Shown here one piece after another: positions 22,301 to 30,695 of a stretch of DNA of 64,000 bases. This DNA comes from Cepaea nemoralis (lineage: Eukaryota; Mollusca; Gastropoda; Stylommatophora; Helicidae), in the NCBI GenBank assembly GCA_014155875.1, contig JACEFZ010013234.1, positions 186,001-250,000 on the forward strand, written 5' to 3'. The notes under the pieces are model-generated. The model was not told the DNA's origin and did not search any database. It worked only from the letters and a program-made list of their open reading frames with translations. Made by a program: the position numbers and the translations under genes. How positions within the stretch are numbered: the stretch's first letter is position 1; every line of letters begins with the position of its first letter.

Positions 22301-25300
22301 GCGTCGTCCTGGCTTGACCACTGGTCGCTTGTCAGCCAGCAGTCTTGCAGGCCGGTAATCACTATCCGCCTGGCGGCGTAACGAAGTTACGGCGTCCCTT
22401 CTGGGAGCTAAGTCGCCTGGCGGGCGTAACGATGTCACTGCATCTCTGTCTCCTTTCCGGACTCTGACAGTGTTGCTCTATACATCATAGATTTGTGTTG
22501 CTCTATACATCATAGATTTGTGTTGCTCTATACATCATAGATTTGTGTTGCTGTGTACATCATAGATTTGTGTTGCTGTGTACATCATAGATTTGTGTTG
22601 CTCTATACATCATAGATTTCTGTTGCTCTATACATCATAGATTTGTGTTGCTCTATACATCATAGATTTGTGTTGCTCTATACATCATAGATTTGTGTTG
22701 CTCTGTACATCATAGATTTGTGTTGCTCTATACATCATAGATTTGTGTTGCTCTATACATCATAGATTTCTGTTGCTCTATACATCATAGATTTGTGTTG
22801 CTGTGTACATCATAGATTTGTGTTGCTGTGTACATCATAGATTTGTGTTGCTCTATACATCATAGATTTGTGTTGCTCTATACATCATAGATTTGTGTTG
22901 CTCTATACATCATAGATTTGTGTTGTTCTATACATCATAGATTTGTGTTGCTCTGTACATCATAGATTTGTGTTGCTCTATACATCATAGATTTGTGTTG
23001 CTGTGTAATCATAGATTTGTGTTGCTCTATACATCATAGACTTGTGTTGCTCTATACATCATAGATTTGTGTTGCTCTATACATCATAGATTTGTGTTGT
23101 TCTATACATCATAGATTTGTGTTGCTCTGTACATAATAGATTTGTGTTGCTCTATACATCATAGATTTGTGTTGTTCTATACATCATAGATTTGTGTTGC
23201 TCTGTACATAATAGATTTGTGTTGCTCTATACATCATAGATTTGTGTTGTTCTATACATCATAGATTTGTGTTGCTCTGTACATCATAGATTTGTGTTGC
23301 TCTATACATCATAGATTTGTGTTGCTGTGTAATCATAGATTTGTGTTGCTCTATACATCATAGACTTGTGTTGCTCTATACATCATAGATTTGTGTTGCT
23401 CTATACATCATAGATTTGTGTTGCTCTATACATCATAGATTTGTGTTGCTCTATACATCATAGATTTGTGTTGCTCTATACATCATAGATTTGATGACCA
23501 TATAGCTTGTGTCAGTGGTTGAATGTTCCCATAACTTTATGTTTCAGGATCACGATCGAGAAGGATTCCAAAGTTCCCAACGCAGCCATTTTTACAGTCA
23601 ACAAGGAGGACCACACTTTGGGAAACCTGATTACCACGTGAGTTTGAGTTGTTTAGATACTGGATTAAGTATCCAGTTCTCTTCACTACTGCACATTTTA
23701 ACTGTTGTATAGTTCTTTTTTAATCTGCAATGTCCAGTGTATGGTTTCGTTGACTTCAACACGCCTTGTGTGAAACTGTCTTGAAGGAGTTGACAGATGC
23801 TATTTACCATATTGCCTGTTGGAGGTACAGAGTGCGTTCACGTGGCTTGATGGCTTCTTAGAGAACAAGTATATCTTGGATGTTCTGGACAGGTATGAGG
23901 GGCAATGAACAGGCTGGTAGACTGGCTGCTGCCGCTCCTCCAGGAAGATATCTTGAAAGTAGCTAACTCACAGGGAGAACTGATCACTTGCATAAGAAGA
24001 AGGCATCCACATTTACTGGGCATGTTATGAGAAGAGGAAAGTTGGTGTGTATTGTCACAGCAATAAAATTGGAGGGTGGAGAGGCATGGGAAGACCAAGA
24101 GAGAAGATCCTTGGCATTTTGACATTATGGCATGTAGGAATATCAGTATCAGAAATGATTGGCAGTACACAAAACAGAAGGCTGCGGACAGACATAATCA
24201 CCAACGCCATGCGGCATGGACTATAAGAAGATTGGCAGTACACGAGACAGAAGGCTGCGGACAGACATTATCACCAACGCCACACGGCATGACTATAAGA
24301 AGATTGGCAGTACACGAGACAGAAGGCTGCGGACAGACATGATCACCAATGCCACACGGCATGAACTATAAGAAGATTGGCAGTACATGAGACAGAAGGC
24401 TGTGGACAGACATGATCACCAATGCCACACGGCATGGACTATAAGAAGATTGGCAGTACACGAGACAGAAGGCTGCGGACAGACATGATCACCAACGCCA
24501 CACGGCATGGACTATAAGAAGATTGGCAGTACACGAGACAGAAGGCTGCGGACAGACATGATCACCAACACCACACGGCATGGACTATAAGAAGATTGGC
24601 AGTACACGAGACAGAAGGCTGCGGACAGACATGATCACCAACGCCACACGGCATGGAACTATAAGAAGATTGGCAGTACATGAGACAGAAGGCTGCGGAC
24701 AGACATGATCACCAACGCCACACGGCATGGACTATAAGAAGAAGTGATTATATATTGGTAGTAGAAAACACGTAGAAATGGAGGTCAAGGACATTGAACT
24801 AACAAGGACATAGGACTAACTAACAAGGACACAGGACTTATATGTTGTTGAAGACAGCATAACATTGTGATTGATTGGAGCACTGATTGTGTAAGTCTTA
24901 GATCCCATGTTTTCACACAAGTTTGATTGGAGCACTGATTGTGTCAGTTTTAAAATCCCATGTTTTCACACACATTCTTGGTTGCCAATCTTGGGGTCAC
25001 AGCTAGATCAAACTAAACATAATGAGCCAGGCCCTTATTTCTCAGCCCTTTTCTTTTTCTCAGGAGCCAGAATATATTTTTGCAGATTCAGACTGTGACA
25101 ACAATTGAAAACTGGTGCCAGGTCAGGATGTCTTGGTGCCATGGTGACCAGGCTCCTGGATGCCTGCCTCCCCAGCCTGGGGATATCCCAGCCGTGTGAA
25201 ATATCTAACCTAACAGCATGAAATACCTCATCATCATCATCATCATCATCAAGTGCCTTGCCAGCTGGCGTGGGCGACCATGCTTCTCCACAAATTGCGA

Positions 25301-28300
25301 TCTCCGATGGCAGGGGTCAGTTCATATGTTGAATCCCTTCCATAGCAGGGCACGTGGCTGTAAAGTATTTTTTCTCACTGTCTTTGTCTCCTCTCTTTCC
25401 ACAAATCTATCCCGGTTGTGATAGGTTCCAGTTTTTGTCTTCTCATGTGGCCCCAAAACGATGATTGCTGCTTTCTGATGTTTGTGATAAATTGTCTTTG
25501 TGACTTAAGTTAGTTACATATTCTTTACAGGATGTAGCAGTCAACCCCAGCATTTTTTGGCTGTTTGTGATTTCTTGGCAGTTGCTTTCTGAATGACCGG
25601 CACTCATACCATTGTATGAAAATATTAGCTCAAGGCGGTCTGCTTCCAGAACATGGTATGCAGGGTTACGAATTTTGCTTGTAAGCATTTTGCCACAGAG
25701 CCGGTTTGTGACTTAGCCTTCCTCAAAATGTCCAGGTTTGTGACTTAGCCTTCCTCAAAATGTCCAGGTTTGTGACTTAGCCTCCCTCATAATGTCTAGG
25801 TTTGTGACTTAGCCTCCCTCAAAATGTCCAGGTTTGTGACTTAGCTTCCCTCATACTTCCAGGTTTGTGACTTCGCCTCCTTCAAAATGTCCAGATTTTC
25901 TCATTTTTGGCATTCAATAAATTGTGAAATATCTAACCTAACATCATGAAATATCTAACCCAACATCATGAAACATATAATCTAACATCATGACATATCT
26001 AAGCCAACAATATGAATGATCTTACCCAGTCATTTCCCATCTCTTGCTTTGTACCCCACACTTCAACATTTCTCTATGGGTGTGTCCTGTCTTCTCTCTG
26101 GCAGGCAGTTGCTCAAGGACCCCCAGGTACTGTTTGCTGGCTACAAGGTGCCCCACCCCCTGGAGCACAAGTTTGTTCTGCGGATTCAGACCACACCTGA
26201 CTACACGCCACAAGAAGCCGTGACCAACGCCATCACCGACCTCATCTCTGAAATATCTCTTCTGGAGGAGAGGTTCCGGGTAGGTAGCTTTCTCCGGTTC
26301 TCTGTGTCTGTATGTGTGTGTCTGTCTATGTATCTCTCTCTAACTCTGTGTGTGTGTGTCTATGTATCTCTCTCTAGTTTTGTGTGTGTCTGTCTATGTA
26401 TCTCTCTCTAGCTCTGTGTGTCTGTCTATGTATCTCTCTCTAGTTTTGTGTGTGTCTGTCTATGTATCTCTCTCTAGTTTTGTGTGTGTGTGTGTCTATG
26501 TATCTCTCTCTAGCTCTGTGTGTCTGTCTATGTATCTCTCTCTAGCTCTGTGTGTCTGTCTATGTATCTCTCTCTAGTTTGTGTGTGTCTGTCTATGTAT
26601 CTCTCTCTAGTTTTGTGTGTGTGTGTGTCTATGTATCTCTCTCTAGCTCTGTGTGTCTGTCTATGTATCTCTCTCTAGCTCTGTGTGTCTGTCTATGTAT
26701 CTCTCTCTAGCTCTGTGTGTCTGTCTATGTATCTCTCTCTAATTTTGTGTGTGTGTGTCTATGTATCTCTCTCTAGCTCTGTGTGTCTGTCTATGTATCT
26801 CTCTCTAGCTCTGTGTGTCTGTCTATGTATCTCTCTCTAGCTCTGTGTGTCTGTCTATGTATCTCTCTCTAGCTCTGTGTGTCTGTCTATGTATCTCTCT
26901 CTAGCTCTGTGTGTCTGTCTATGTATCTCTCTCTAGCTCTGTGTGTCTGTCTATGTATCTCTCTCTAGCTCTGTGTGTCTGTCTATGTATCTCTCTCTAG
27001 CTCTGTGTGTCTGTCTATGTATCTCTCTCTAGCTCTGTGTGTGTCTGTCTATGTATCTCTCTCTAGCTCTGTGTGTCTGTCTATGTATCTCTCTCTAGCT
27101 CTGTGTGTGTCTGTCTATGTATCTCTCTCTAGCTCTGTGTGTCTGTCTATGTATCTCTCTCTAGCTCTGTGTGTCTGTCTATGTATCTCTCTCTAGCTCT
27201 GTGTGTCTGTCTATGTATCTCTCTCTAGCTCTGTGTGTCTGTCTATGTATCTCTCTCTAGCTCTGTGTGTGTCTGTCTATGTATCTCTCTCTAGTTTTGT
27301 GTGTGTCTGTCTATGTATCTCTCTCTAGCTCTGTGTGTCTGTCTATGTATCTCTCTCTAGTTTTGTGTGTGTGTGTGTCTATGTATCTCTCTCTAGCTCT
27401 GTGTGTCTGTCTATGTATCTTCTCTCTAGTTTTGTGTGTGTCTGTCTATGTATCTCTCTCTAGTTTTGTGTGTGTCTGTCTATGTATCTCTCTCTAGCTC
27501 TGTGTGTGTGTCTATGTATCTCTCTCTAGTTTTGTGTGTGTCTGTCTATGTATCTCTCTCTAGTTTTGTGTGTGTCTGTCTATGTATCTCTCTCTAGCTC
27601 TGTGTGTCTGTCTATGTATCTCTCTCTAGTTTTGTGTGTGTCTGTCTATGTATCTCTCTCTAGTTTGTGTGTGTGTCTGTCTATGTATCTCTCTCTAGCT
27701 CTGTGTGTCTGTCTATGTATCTCTCTCTAGCTCTGTGTGTCTGTCTATGTATCTCTCTCTAGTTTTGTGTGTGTCTGTCTATGTATCTCTCTCTAGTTTT
27801 GTGTGTGTCTGTCTATGTATCTCTCTCTAGCTCTGTGTGTCTGTCTATGTATCTCTCTCTAGCTCTGTGTGTCTGTCTATGTATCTCTCTCTAGCTCTGT
27901 GTGTGTCTGTCTATGTATCTCTCTCTAGCTCTGTGTGTCTGTCTATGTATCTCTCTCTAGCTCTGTGTGTGTCTGTCTATGTATCTCTCTCTAGCTCTGT
28001 GTGTCTGTCTATGTATCTCTCTCTAGTTTTGTGTGTGTCTGTCTATGTATCTCTCTCTAGTTTGTGTGTGTGTGTGTCTATGTATCTCTCTCTAGCTCTG
28101 TGTGTGTCTGTCTATGTATCTCTCTCTAGCTCTGTGTGTCTGTCTATGTATCTCTCTCTAGCTCTGTGTGTCTGTCTATGTATCTCTCTCTAGCTCTGTG
28201 TGTCTGTCTATGTATCTCTCTCTAGCTCTGTGTGTCTGTCTATGTATCTCTCTCTAGTTTTGTGTGTGTCTGTCTATGTATCTCTCTCTAGTTTTGTGTG

Positions 28301-29639
28301 TGTCTGTCTATGTATCTCTCTCTAGCTCTGTGTGTCTGTCTATGTATCTCTCTCTAGTTTGTGTGTGTCTGTCTATGTATCTCTCTCTAGTTTTGTGTGT
28401 GTCTGTCTATGTATCTCTCTCTAGCTCTGTGTGTGTCTGTCTATGTATCTCTCTCTAGCTCTGTGTGTCTGTCTATGTATCTCTCTCTAGTTTTGTGTGT
28501 GTCTGTCTATGTATCTCTCTCTAGTTTTGTGTGTGTCTGTCTATGTATCTCTCTCTAGTTTTGTGTGTGTCTGTCTATGTATCTCTCTCTAGCTCTGTGT
28601 GTCTGTCTATGTATCTCTCTCTAGCTCTGTGTGTGTCTGTCTATGTATCTCTCTCTAGCTCTGTGTGTGTCTGTCTATGTATCTCTCTCTAGCTCTGTGT
28701 GTGTCTGTCTATGTATCTCTCTCTAGCTCTGTGTGTGTCTGTCTATGTATCTCTCTCTAGCTCTGTGTGTGTCTGTCTATGTATCTCTCTCTAGCTCTGT
28801 GTGTCTGTCTATGTATCTCTCTCTAGCTCTGTGTGTCTGTCTATGTATCTCTCTCTAGCTCTGTGTGTGTCTGTCTATGTATCTCTCTCTAGCTCTGTGT
28901 GTGTCTGTCTATGTATCTCTCTCTAGCTCTGTGTGTGTCTGTCTATGTATCTCTCTCTAGCTCTGTGTGTGTCTGTCTATGTATCTCTCTCTAGTTTGTG
29001 TGTGTGTGTCTATGTATCTCTCTCTAGCTCTGTGTGTCTGTCTATGTATCTCTCTCTAGCTCTGTGTGTGTCTGTCTATGTATCTCTCTCTAATTTTGTG
29101 TGTGTGTGTCTATGTATCTCTCTCTAGCTCTGTGTGTCTGTCTATGTATCTCTCTCTAGCTCTGTGTGTCTGTCTATGTATCTCTCTCTAGCTCTGTGTG
29201 TGTCTGTCTATGTATCTCTCTCTAGCTCTGTGTGTGTCTGTATGTGTGTATCTCTCTCTCTAGTTCTTCTGTGTGTTGTCTATGTATCTCTTAGTTTTGT
29301 GTATGTGTGTCTCTGTCTGTGTGTGTCTCTCTGTCTGTCTATGTGTGTGTGTATGTGTCTTTCTACTTCTGTGTGTGTCTCTGTCTGTGTGTGTGTGTGT
29401 GTCTGTCTCTCTCTAGTTCTGTGTGTGTGTTCGCGTGCAAGCCCCCCTTCCCCCATGTGTCTCTGTCAGTCTATCTGTCTGTTTATCTGCTGCCTTTCTA
29501 TCTGTGCCTACCTGCCTGTCTTGTTTGTCTGAGCCTGCCTATCTGTCTGTCTGTCTGCATATACACAACTAACCTACATTATCACAATATCTCTCCGTAG
29601 GATGCAGTTCGAGACAGACAGGAAGGCTCGCCAATATGA
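7311..29639 (+). CDS. POLR2J: RNA polymerase II subunit RPB11 (four exons)
   Basis: Encodes the RPB11 subunit, which heterodimerises with RPB3 to form the alpha-like assembly platform of nuclear RNA polymerase II. Exons 7311-7363, 23548-23637, 26105-26279 and 29601-29639 join to 118 codons (human RPB11 has 117). Exon 1 gives [18 protein letters not shown]. Exon 2 carries [11 protein letters not shown], the alpha/RPB11 dimerisation signature. Exon 3 carries [14 protein letters not shown] and [20 protein letters not shown], then the C-terminal helix. Exon 4 ends RDRQEGSPI and stop. All introns are GT-AG with phases 2, 2 and 0, and the reading frame is intact. The start codon has A at -3. This is the only convincing host gene in the window. 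Its three introns are packed with transposons and minisatellites. Confidence 0.97.
7364..7875 (+). other. POLR2J intron 1, proximal part
   Basis: Intron sequence before the first transposon. No coding content, array or repeat that I can identify. Confidence 0.5.
8657..10285 (-). pseudogene. DDE_3 transposase, possible DD82E type
   Basis: Order on the minus strand: an N-terminal helix-turn-helix-like region (10285 to 10069, with [18 protein letters not shown] and [13 protein letters not shown]); a SINE insertion; then [20 protein letters not shown]. The catalytic core has [10 protein letters not shown] (first Asp), PIMDNA (second Asp) and, about 82 codons later in the same frame, [15 protein letters not shown] (Glu, normally NPIE). 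Two stop codons and frameshifts follow the second Asp, so it is inactive. A D-to-E spacing near 82 matches the reported DD82E ('Visitor') group of Tc1/mariner elements; that family call is inference from spacing only. The C-terminus near 8660-8850 is acidic (NYSEEELQ). Confidence 0.7.
9786..10055 (+). mobile_element. tRNA-derived SINE inserted in the transposase
   Basis: tRNA-like head: A box around GGCGAAGTGGTCAAG (9828-9842) and B box around GTGGATTCAATTCTGG (about 9866-9881). The insertion splits the transposase frame and is flanked by AGCATTTTTATAAT (9772-9785) and AGCATTTTATAAT (10056-10068), a 13/14-bp target-site duplication differing by one T. The 3' part (about 9935-10000, TTTGTGCTTTG ... 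AGAGACCGAGCCAT) recurs at 49310-49378. Confidence 0.85.
11265..11560 (+). pseudogene. LINE RT C-terminal fragment
   Basis: In shifting plus-strand frames it reads as the WFGHV+R ... GRP..RW.D.I region of an APE-type LINE (for example [10 protein letters not shown], then a Gly-Arg-Pro-like stretch). Frameshifted and short. Confidence 0.5.
11575..11870 (-). mobile_element. RNase H LINE family B, 3' end
   Basis: Minus-strand 3' end with tail GACTCAACTTAACC. It shares the segment GGGAATGTCC ... AGTGCTGTGATGTGGGTTC with the copies at 31680, 41235, 58167 and 60225. Only the last part of the ORF is left. Confidence 0.65.
11883..13235 (+). mobile_element. Mariner-like transposon
   Basis: About 1.35 kb with short inverted ends: left AGGAGCGTTCATTT and right (minus strand) AGGGGTGTTCATTT. 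A TA precedes the left end; the right flank reads AATA, so the TA duplication is eroded or the end is off by one base. The transposase pseudogene is in the same orientation. Confidence 0.8.
12056..13114 (+). pseudogene. Mariner transposase (DD34D), inactivated
   Basis: ATG at 12056 is followed by an N-terminal HTH region that continues past an in-frame TGA (12131-12133) into [20 protein letters not shown]. The catalytic core has [11 protein letters not shown] (Asp 1), [12 protein letters not shown] (Asp 2) and [17 protein letters not shown] (Asp 3), with 34 residues between the last two: the DD34D hallmark. Further damage is a TAA at about 12629 and a frameshift in the A run near 12960. In the restored frame the C-terminus ends CLNAYGDFF at 13114. 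Full length for the family (about 350 residues) but with at least three disablements. Confidence 0.9.
13245..14507. repeat. 25-bp minisatellite, left part
   Basis: About 48 units of TTGCTCTATACATCATAGAT+TTGTG, with CTATACA/CTGTACA/GTGTACA variants. It continues in phase at 22470 after the LTR retrotransposon. Confidence 0.95.
14508..15022 (-). repeat. 3' LTR (element orientation)
   Basis: 515 bp, TGTCAG to CTGACA. It differs from the other LTR by a dozen or so substitutions and small indels (for example GCCATCTGC/GCCGTCTGC). Confidence 0.93.
15023..15050 (-). other. Polypurine tract
   Basis: Immediately upstream of the 3' LTR on the minus strand is a purine-rich GGGGGGGCCGGGGAGCG stretch, the expected position of the plus-strand primer. 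Confidence 0.55.
15051..16264 (-). other. Non-coding tail of the LTR element
   Basis: About 1.2 kb, AT-rich, between the RNase H stop and the 3' LTR. No integrase or envelope-like frame is seen on the minus strand, which supports the integrase being upstream. A plus-strand 102-codon frame at 15186 has no recognisable content. Confidence 0.6.
16265..16830 (-). pseudogene. RNase H domain of the LTR element
   Basis: Starts near 16800 with [15 protein letters not shown] (first catalytic Asp in the typical gypsy DAS motif), then [14 protein letters not shown] (the 'SRkL...E' block). After a frame break comes [20 protein letters not shown] and [10 protein letters not shown], the conserved ADaLSR end of gypsy RNase H. 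Frameshifts separate the two halves. Confidence 0.85.
16896..17937 (-). pseudogene. Ty3/gypsy reverse transcriptase of the LTR element
   Basis: N-terminal region 17937-17563 ([14 protein letters not shown]; then H/P-rich motifs with frame slips). Palm motifs lie at 17558-17304: [16 protein letters not shown] and [14 protein letters not shown]. At 17385-17080: [17 protein letters not shown], then [16 protein letters not shown] carrying the YIDD catalytic pair, and NNFLGYKIS. The connection region is at 17093-16896 ([12 protein letters not shown]). These are diagnostic Ty3/gypsy RT motifs in order, spread over three frames. It copies element RNA to cDNA in virus-like particles. Confidence 0.92.
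18000..19060 (-). pseudogene. Integrase of the LTR element, located upstream of RT
   Basis: Minus-strand order: zinc-binding region ([14 protein letters not shown] ... [13 protein letters not shown] type), then the catalytic core with [10 protein letters not shown] (Asp 1), [19 protein letters not shown] (Asp 2), and about 35 residues later HSSGVIEK (Glu): a D,D35E core. Then [23 protein letters not shown], and a C-terminal [17 protein letters not shown] module near 18070. At least three 1-base frameshifts separate these blocks. Position is the key point: it lies between protease and RT, not after RNase H. Confidence 0.9.
19018..19728 (-). pseudogene. Retropepsin and linker of the LTR element
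   Basis: The frame begins [17 protein letters not shown], the aspartic protease DTGSS active-site motif, followed by a flap-like segment and [10 protein letters not shown] (the 'hydrophobic-hydrophobic-G' motif). After a low-complexity stretch, the end ([16 protein letters not shown]) leads into the integrase zinc region. The protease would mature the Gag-Pol polyprotein. Confidence 0.85.
19850..21131 (-). pseudogene. Gag of the LTR element
   Basis: ATG at 21131. The N-terminal third is a charged Lys/Glu/Ala coiled coil ([15 protein letters not shown]...), then a gag capsid-like block ([16 protein letters not shown] ... LKSKIM). A frame break near 20530 continues into [13 protein letters not shown] and [14 protein letters not shown]. 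Two CCHC zinc knuckles follow: [14 protein letters not shown], then, in another frame near 20010, [14 protein letters not shown]. Both fit C-x2-C-x4-H-x4-C. Start chosen as the first ATG of the open frame; about 400 residues overall. Confidence 0.85.
21132..21950 (-). other. Leader and primer-binding region of the LTR element
   Basis: Untranslated leader between the 5' LTR and gag. Just inside the 5' LTR the minus strand reads TGTGTGGACGTGGGGGC; a TGG there could start a tRNA primer site, but I cannot assign the tRNA. Confidence 0.4.
21951..22469 (-). repeat. 5' LTR (element orientation)
   Basis: 519 bp, TGTCAG to CTGACA, near-identical to 14508-15022, followed by the duplicated target GTGTT. 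Confidence 0.93.
22470..23492. repeat. 25-bp minisatellite, right part
   Basis: About 41 further units of the array seen at 13245-14507. It includes a local higher-order duplication (GTTCTATACA / CTGTACATAATAG variants alternating around 22920-23290). It ends 55 bp before POLR2J exon 2. Confidence 0.95.
23548..23637 (+). CDS. POLR2J: POLR2J exon 2
   Basis: Acceptor TTTCAG at 23542-23547, donor GTGAGT at 23638. Encodes [15 protein letters not shown] and [13 protein letters not shown], containing the conserved dimerisation motif. Phase 2 to phase 2. Confidence 0.96.
23638..23869 (+). other. POLR2J intron 2, proximal part
   Basis: No feature recognised before the LINE remnants. Confidence 0.4.
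23870..24165 (+). pseudogene. LINE remnants: RNase H tail and RT C-terminus
   Basis: At 23900-23950 the plus strand reads [18 protein letters not shown], the last RNase H motif (GNEqADrLA). From about 24000 a different LINE piece reads [13 protein letters not shown] and then a charged segment, the GHVMRR block of APE-type LINE C-termini. Both are short and frameshifted. Confidence 0.6.
24150..24745. repeat. 73-bp minisatellite derived from a LINE C-terminus
   Basis: About eight copies of a 73-bp unit containing AAGATTGGCAGTACACGAG, ACAGAAGGCTGCGGACAGAC and ATGATCACCAACGCCACACG. The first unit is the continuation of the LINE fragment at 24000-24165, so the array grew from the LINE's last coding segment (ending near HGL-stop). 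Confidence 0.85.
24868..24975. repeat. Tandem duplication, about 54 bp x 2
   Basis: TTGATTGGAGCACTGATTGTGT ... CCCATGTTTTCACACA occurs twice in a row with few changes. Confidence 0.75.
25215..25430 (-). mobile_element. LINE 3' end with (GAT)n tail
   Basis: Minus strand ends in ACTTGATGATGATG after GGCAAGGC, preceded by a coding remnant [13 protein letters not shown], the 'DR..WR..V..A' C-terminus of GAT-tailed LINEs (compare 36675-36850, 38087-38450, 50541-51415). Confidence 0.65.
25695..25900. repeat. 32-bp minisatellite
   Basis: Six imperfect copies of AGGTTTGTGACTTAGCCT + CCCTCAAAATGTCC. Confidence 0.85.
25918..26010. repeat. 22-bp tandem repeat
   Basis: Four degenerate copies of GAAATATCTAACCTAACATC; a stray copy lies at about 25198-25225. 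Confidence 0.75.
26105..26279 (+). CDS. POLR2J: POLR2J exon 3
   Basis: Acceptor GGCAG at 26100-26104, donor GTAGGT at 26280. 58 codons after completing the split Thr: [20 protein letters not shown] ... SLLEERFR. This is the core of RPB11. Confidence 0.97.
26290..29270. repeat. 32-34-bp minisatellite filling intron 3
   Basis: About 90 units of CTCTGTGTGTCTGTCTATGT+ATCTCTCTCTAG. Variation is mostly in the number of GT steps and a CTCTG/TTTTG switch. Every unit ends with a polypyrimidine-AG that resembles a 3' splice site. It decays into looser CT/GT sequence up to 29570. Confidence 0.95.
29601..29639 (+). CDS. POLR2J: POLR2J exon 4 (coding part)
   Basis: Acceptor CTCTCCGTAG ends at 29600. Twelve codons, [12 protein letters not shown], then TGA (29637-29639). 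The RDRQEG end matches the RPB11 C-terminus. Confidence 0.94.
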   Translation, partial: DAVRDRQEGSPI

Positions 29640-29924
29640 TCAAGACCAGTCACATTATCATCATCATCATTTCATTTTTCATTGTGTACATATCACCATA
29701 CAAGCCTCACAGAGTCATTGCCAGTTGTCACATGACAGTTAATGATCATGTTCGCTACTCCCTTTATCCTGTCGTCGTCATCATCACGGACCGGCACTTG
29801 TCAGAGTGTAGTGTTTGAATACCAGTGGGCACAGTGTTCTCAGGGAGGTGAGGTGTTTTGTTCCACTACCCCATCTGTCATTATATTGTTATAAGCAACA
29901 AAGACTTAACCTAGGAAAACATGG

Positions 29925-30170
29925 AGTGAGAAGTCAAGTCTTTTACAGATGGGTGAAAGATCTCGGGGTCGGCCTCTACTACAGTACAAAGATTTGTGTA
30001 AGTGGGACGTGAATGCTACAGGCGTTGATGTTGCACCTTGGGAGCAAGTCGCCGCTGATCGCATTGCATGGTGGGAAAAGATCAGGAATGGAGTAAAGAT
30101 AAAGGAGAAAATGATTGCAGGCAGGTTACACACTGAGACGTCAGATGGTGCGTGGTGGTGGAAATGACCA
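29925..30170 (+). pseudogene. LINE C-terminal fragment
   Basis: The plus-strand frame from 29949 reads GRPLLQYKDLCKWDVNATG then WEQVAADRIAWWEKI, matching the RGRP-x-LRYKD...W..LA.DR..W C-terminal block of APE-type LINEs. Confidence 0.7.
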
Positions 30171-30360
30171 TGAACATTTACAATATGAATTGGTCAGATC
30201 AGTCATAATTGAAATGGGTTGTATGAGTTATTATGCCATTGTTTGAAGCACAGTGTCTGTCAAGATGGCCAGGTACCAGTGAGTGACTTAACCTAGGGAA
30301 AAGTCAAGTCAGAAGTCAACATCATCATAAACAAACACACATGTACTGTTGGTGCACATA

Positions 30361-30420
30361 GAAGTGGAAGAAGGAAGTAGAGACTAGAGGACGCATCAGA
30401 CAATATAAACATTGAAAGTT
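30361..30420 (+). repeat. One arm of a foldback element
   Basis: 60 bp matching the left arm of the inverted repeat at 61834-61983 (ACTAGAGGACGCATCAGACA region). Confidence 0.7.
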
Positions 30421-30614
30421 ATAGTTGCCAACCTGAATTAGAACCTGTCACCTTCAAATGACAACAGCGCCTCGGTGCTGGAACAAGTGTAATGACACAT
30501 GACCAACTAGACATCTAAACAAAAATTAAAAGGTGTCTTCATTAGCTAGGTCTGTCATCTACATGAACTCACAACTAGTGTGTGCAGTCCTGTCGTTGGT
30601 ATGGAAAAAAAACC

Positions 30615-30695
30615 TTTCATGACAACACATATCAGATAAAACATACTTTCATGACAACACATATAAGATAAAACATACTTTCGTGGCAACACATA
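30615..30695 (-). repeat. ATATGTGTTGTCATGAAAG repeat, minus orientation
   Basis: Two to three units of the same repeat found on the plus strand at 30945-31205, here inverted, so the pair could form a long stem around 30700-30940. Confidence 0.65.

Larger units (their letters stand above)
14508..22469 (-). mobile_element. Ty3/gypsy LTR retrotransposon with Gmr1-like gene order
   Basis: A 7.96-kb element: LTRs at 14508-15022 and 21951-22469, both TGTCAG...CTGACA, flanked by the 5-bp duplication GTGTT (14503-14507, 22470-22474) within the 25-bp array. Coding runs on the minus strand in the order gag, protease, integrase, reverse transcriptase, RNase H. That order is copia-like, yet RT, RH and IN are Ty3/gypsy type. 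This is the arrangement described for the Gmr1 group. Every coding domain carries frameshifts, so the copy is not autonomous. The LTRs look about 97% identical by eye. Confidence 0.92.

Noticed and set aside
13245..23492. CRISPR-like regularly spaced repeats
   Set aside because: The 25-bp units are head-to-tail with no unique spacers, in a eukaryotic intron; it is a minisatellite.
26016..29600. Plus-strand frames of 60-130 codons ([13 protein letters not shown])
   Set aside because: Intron 3 minisatellite read as protein; only the first part of the frame at 26016 is exon 3.
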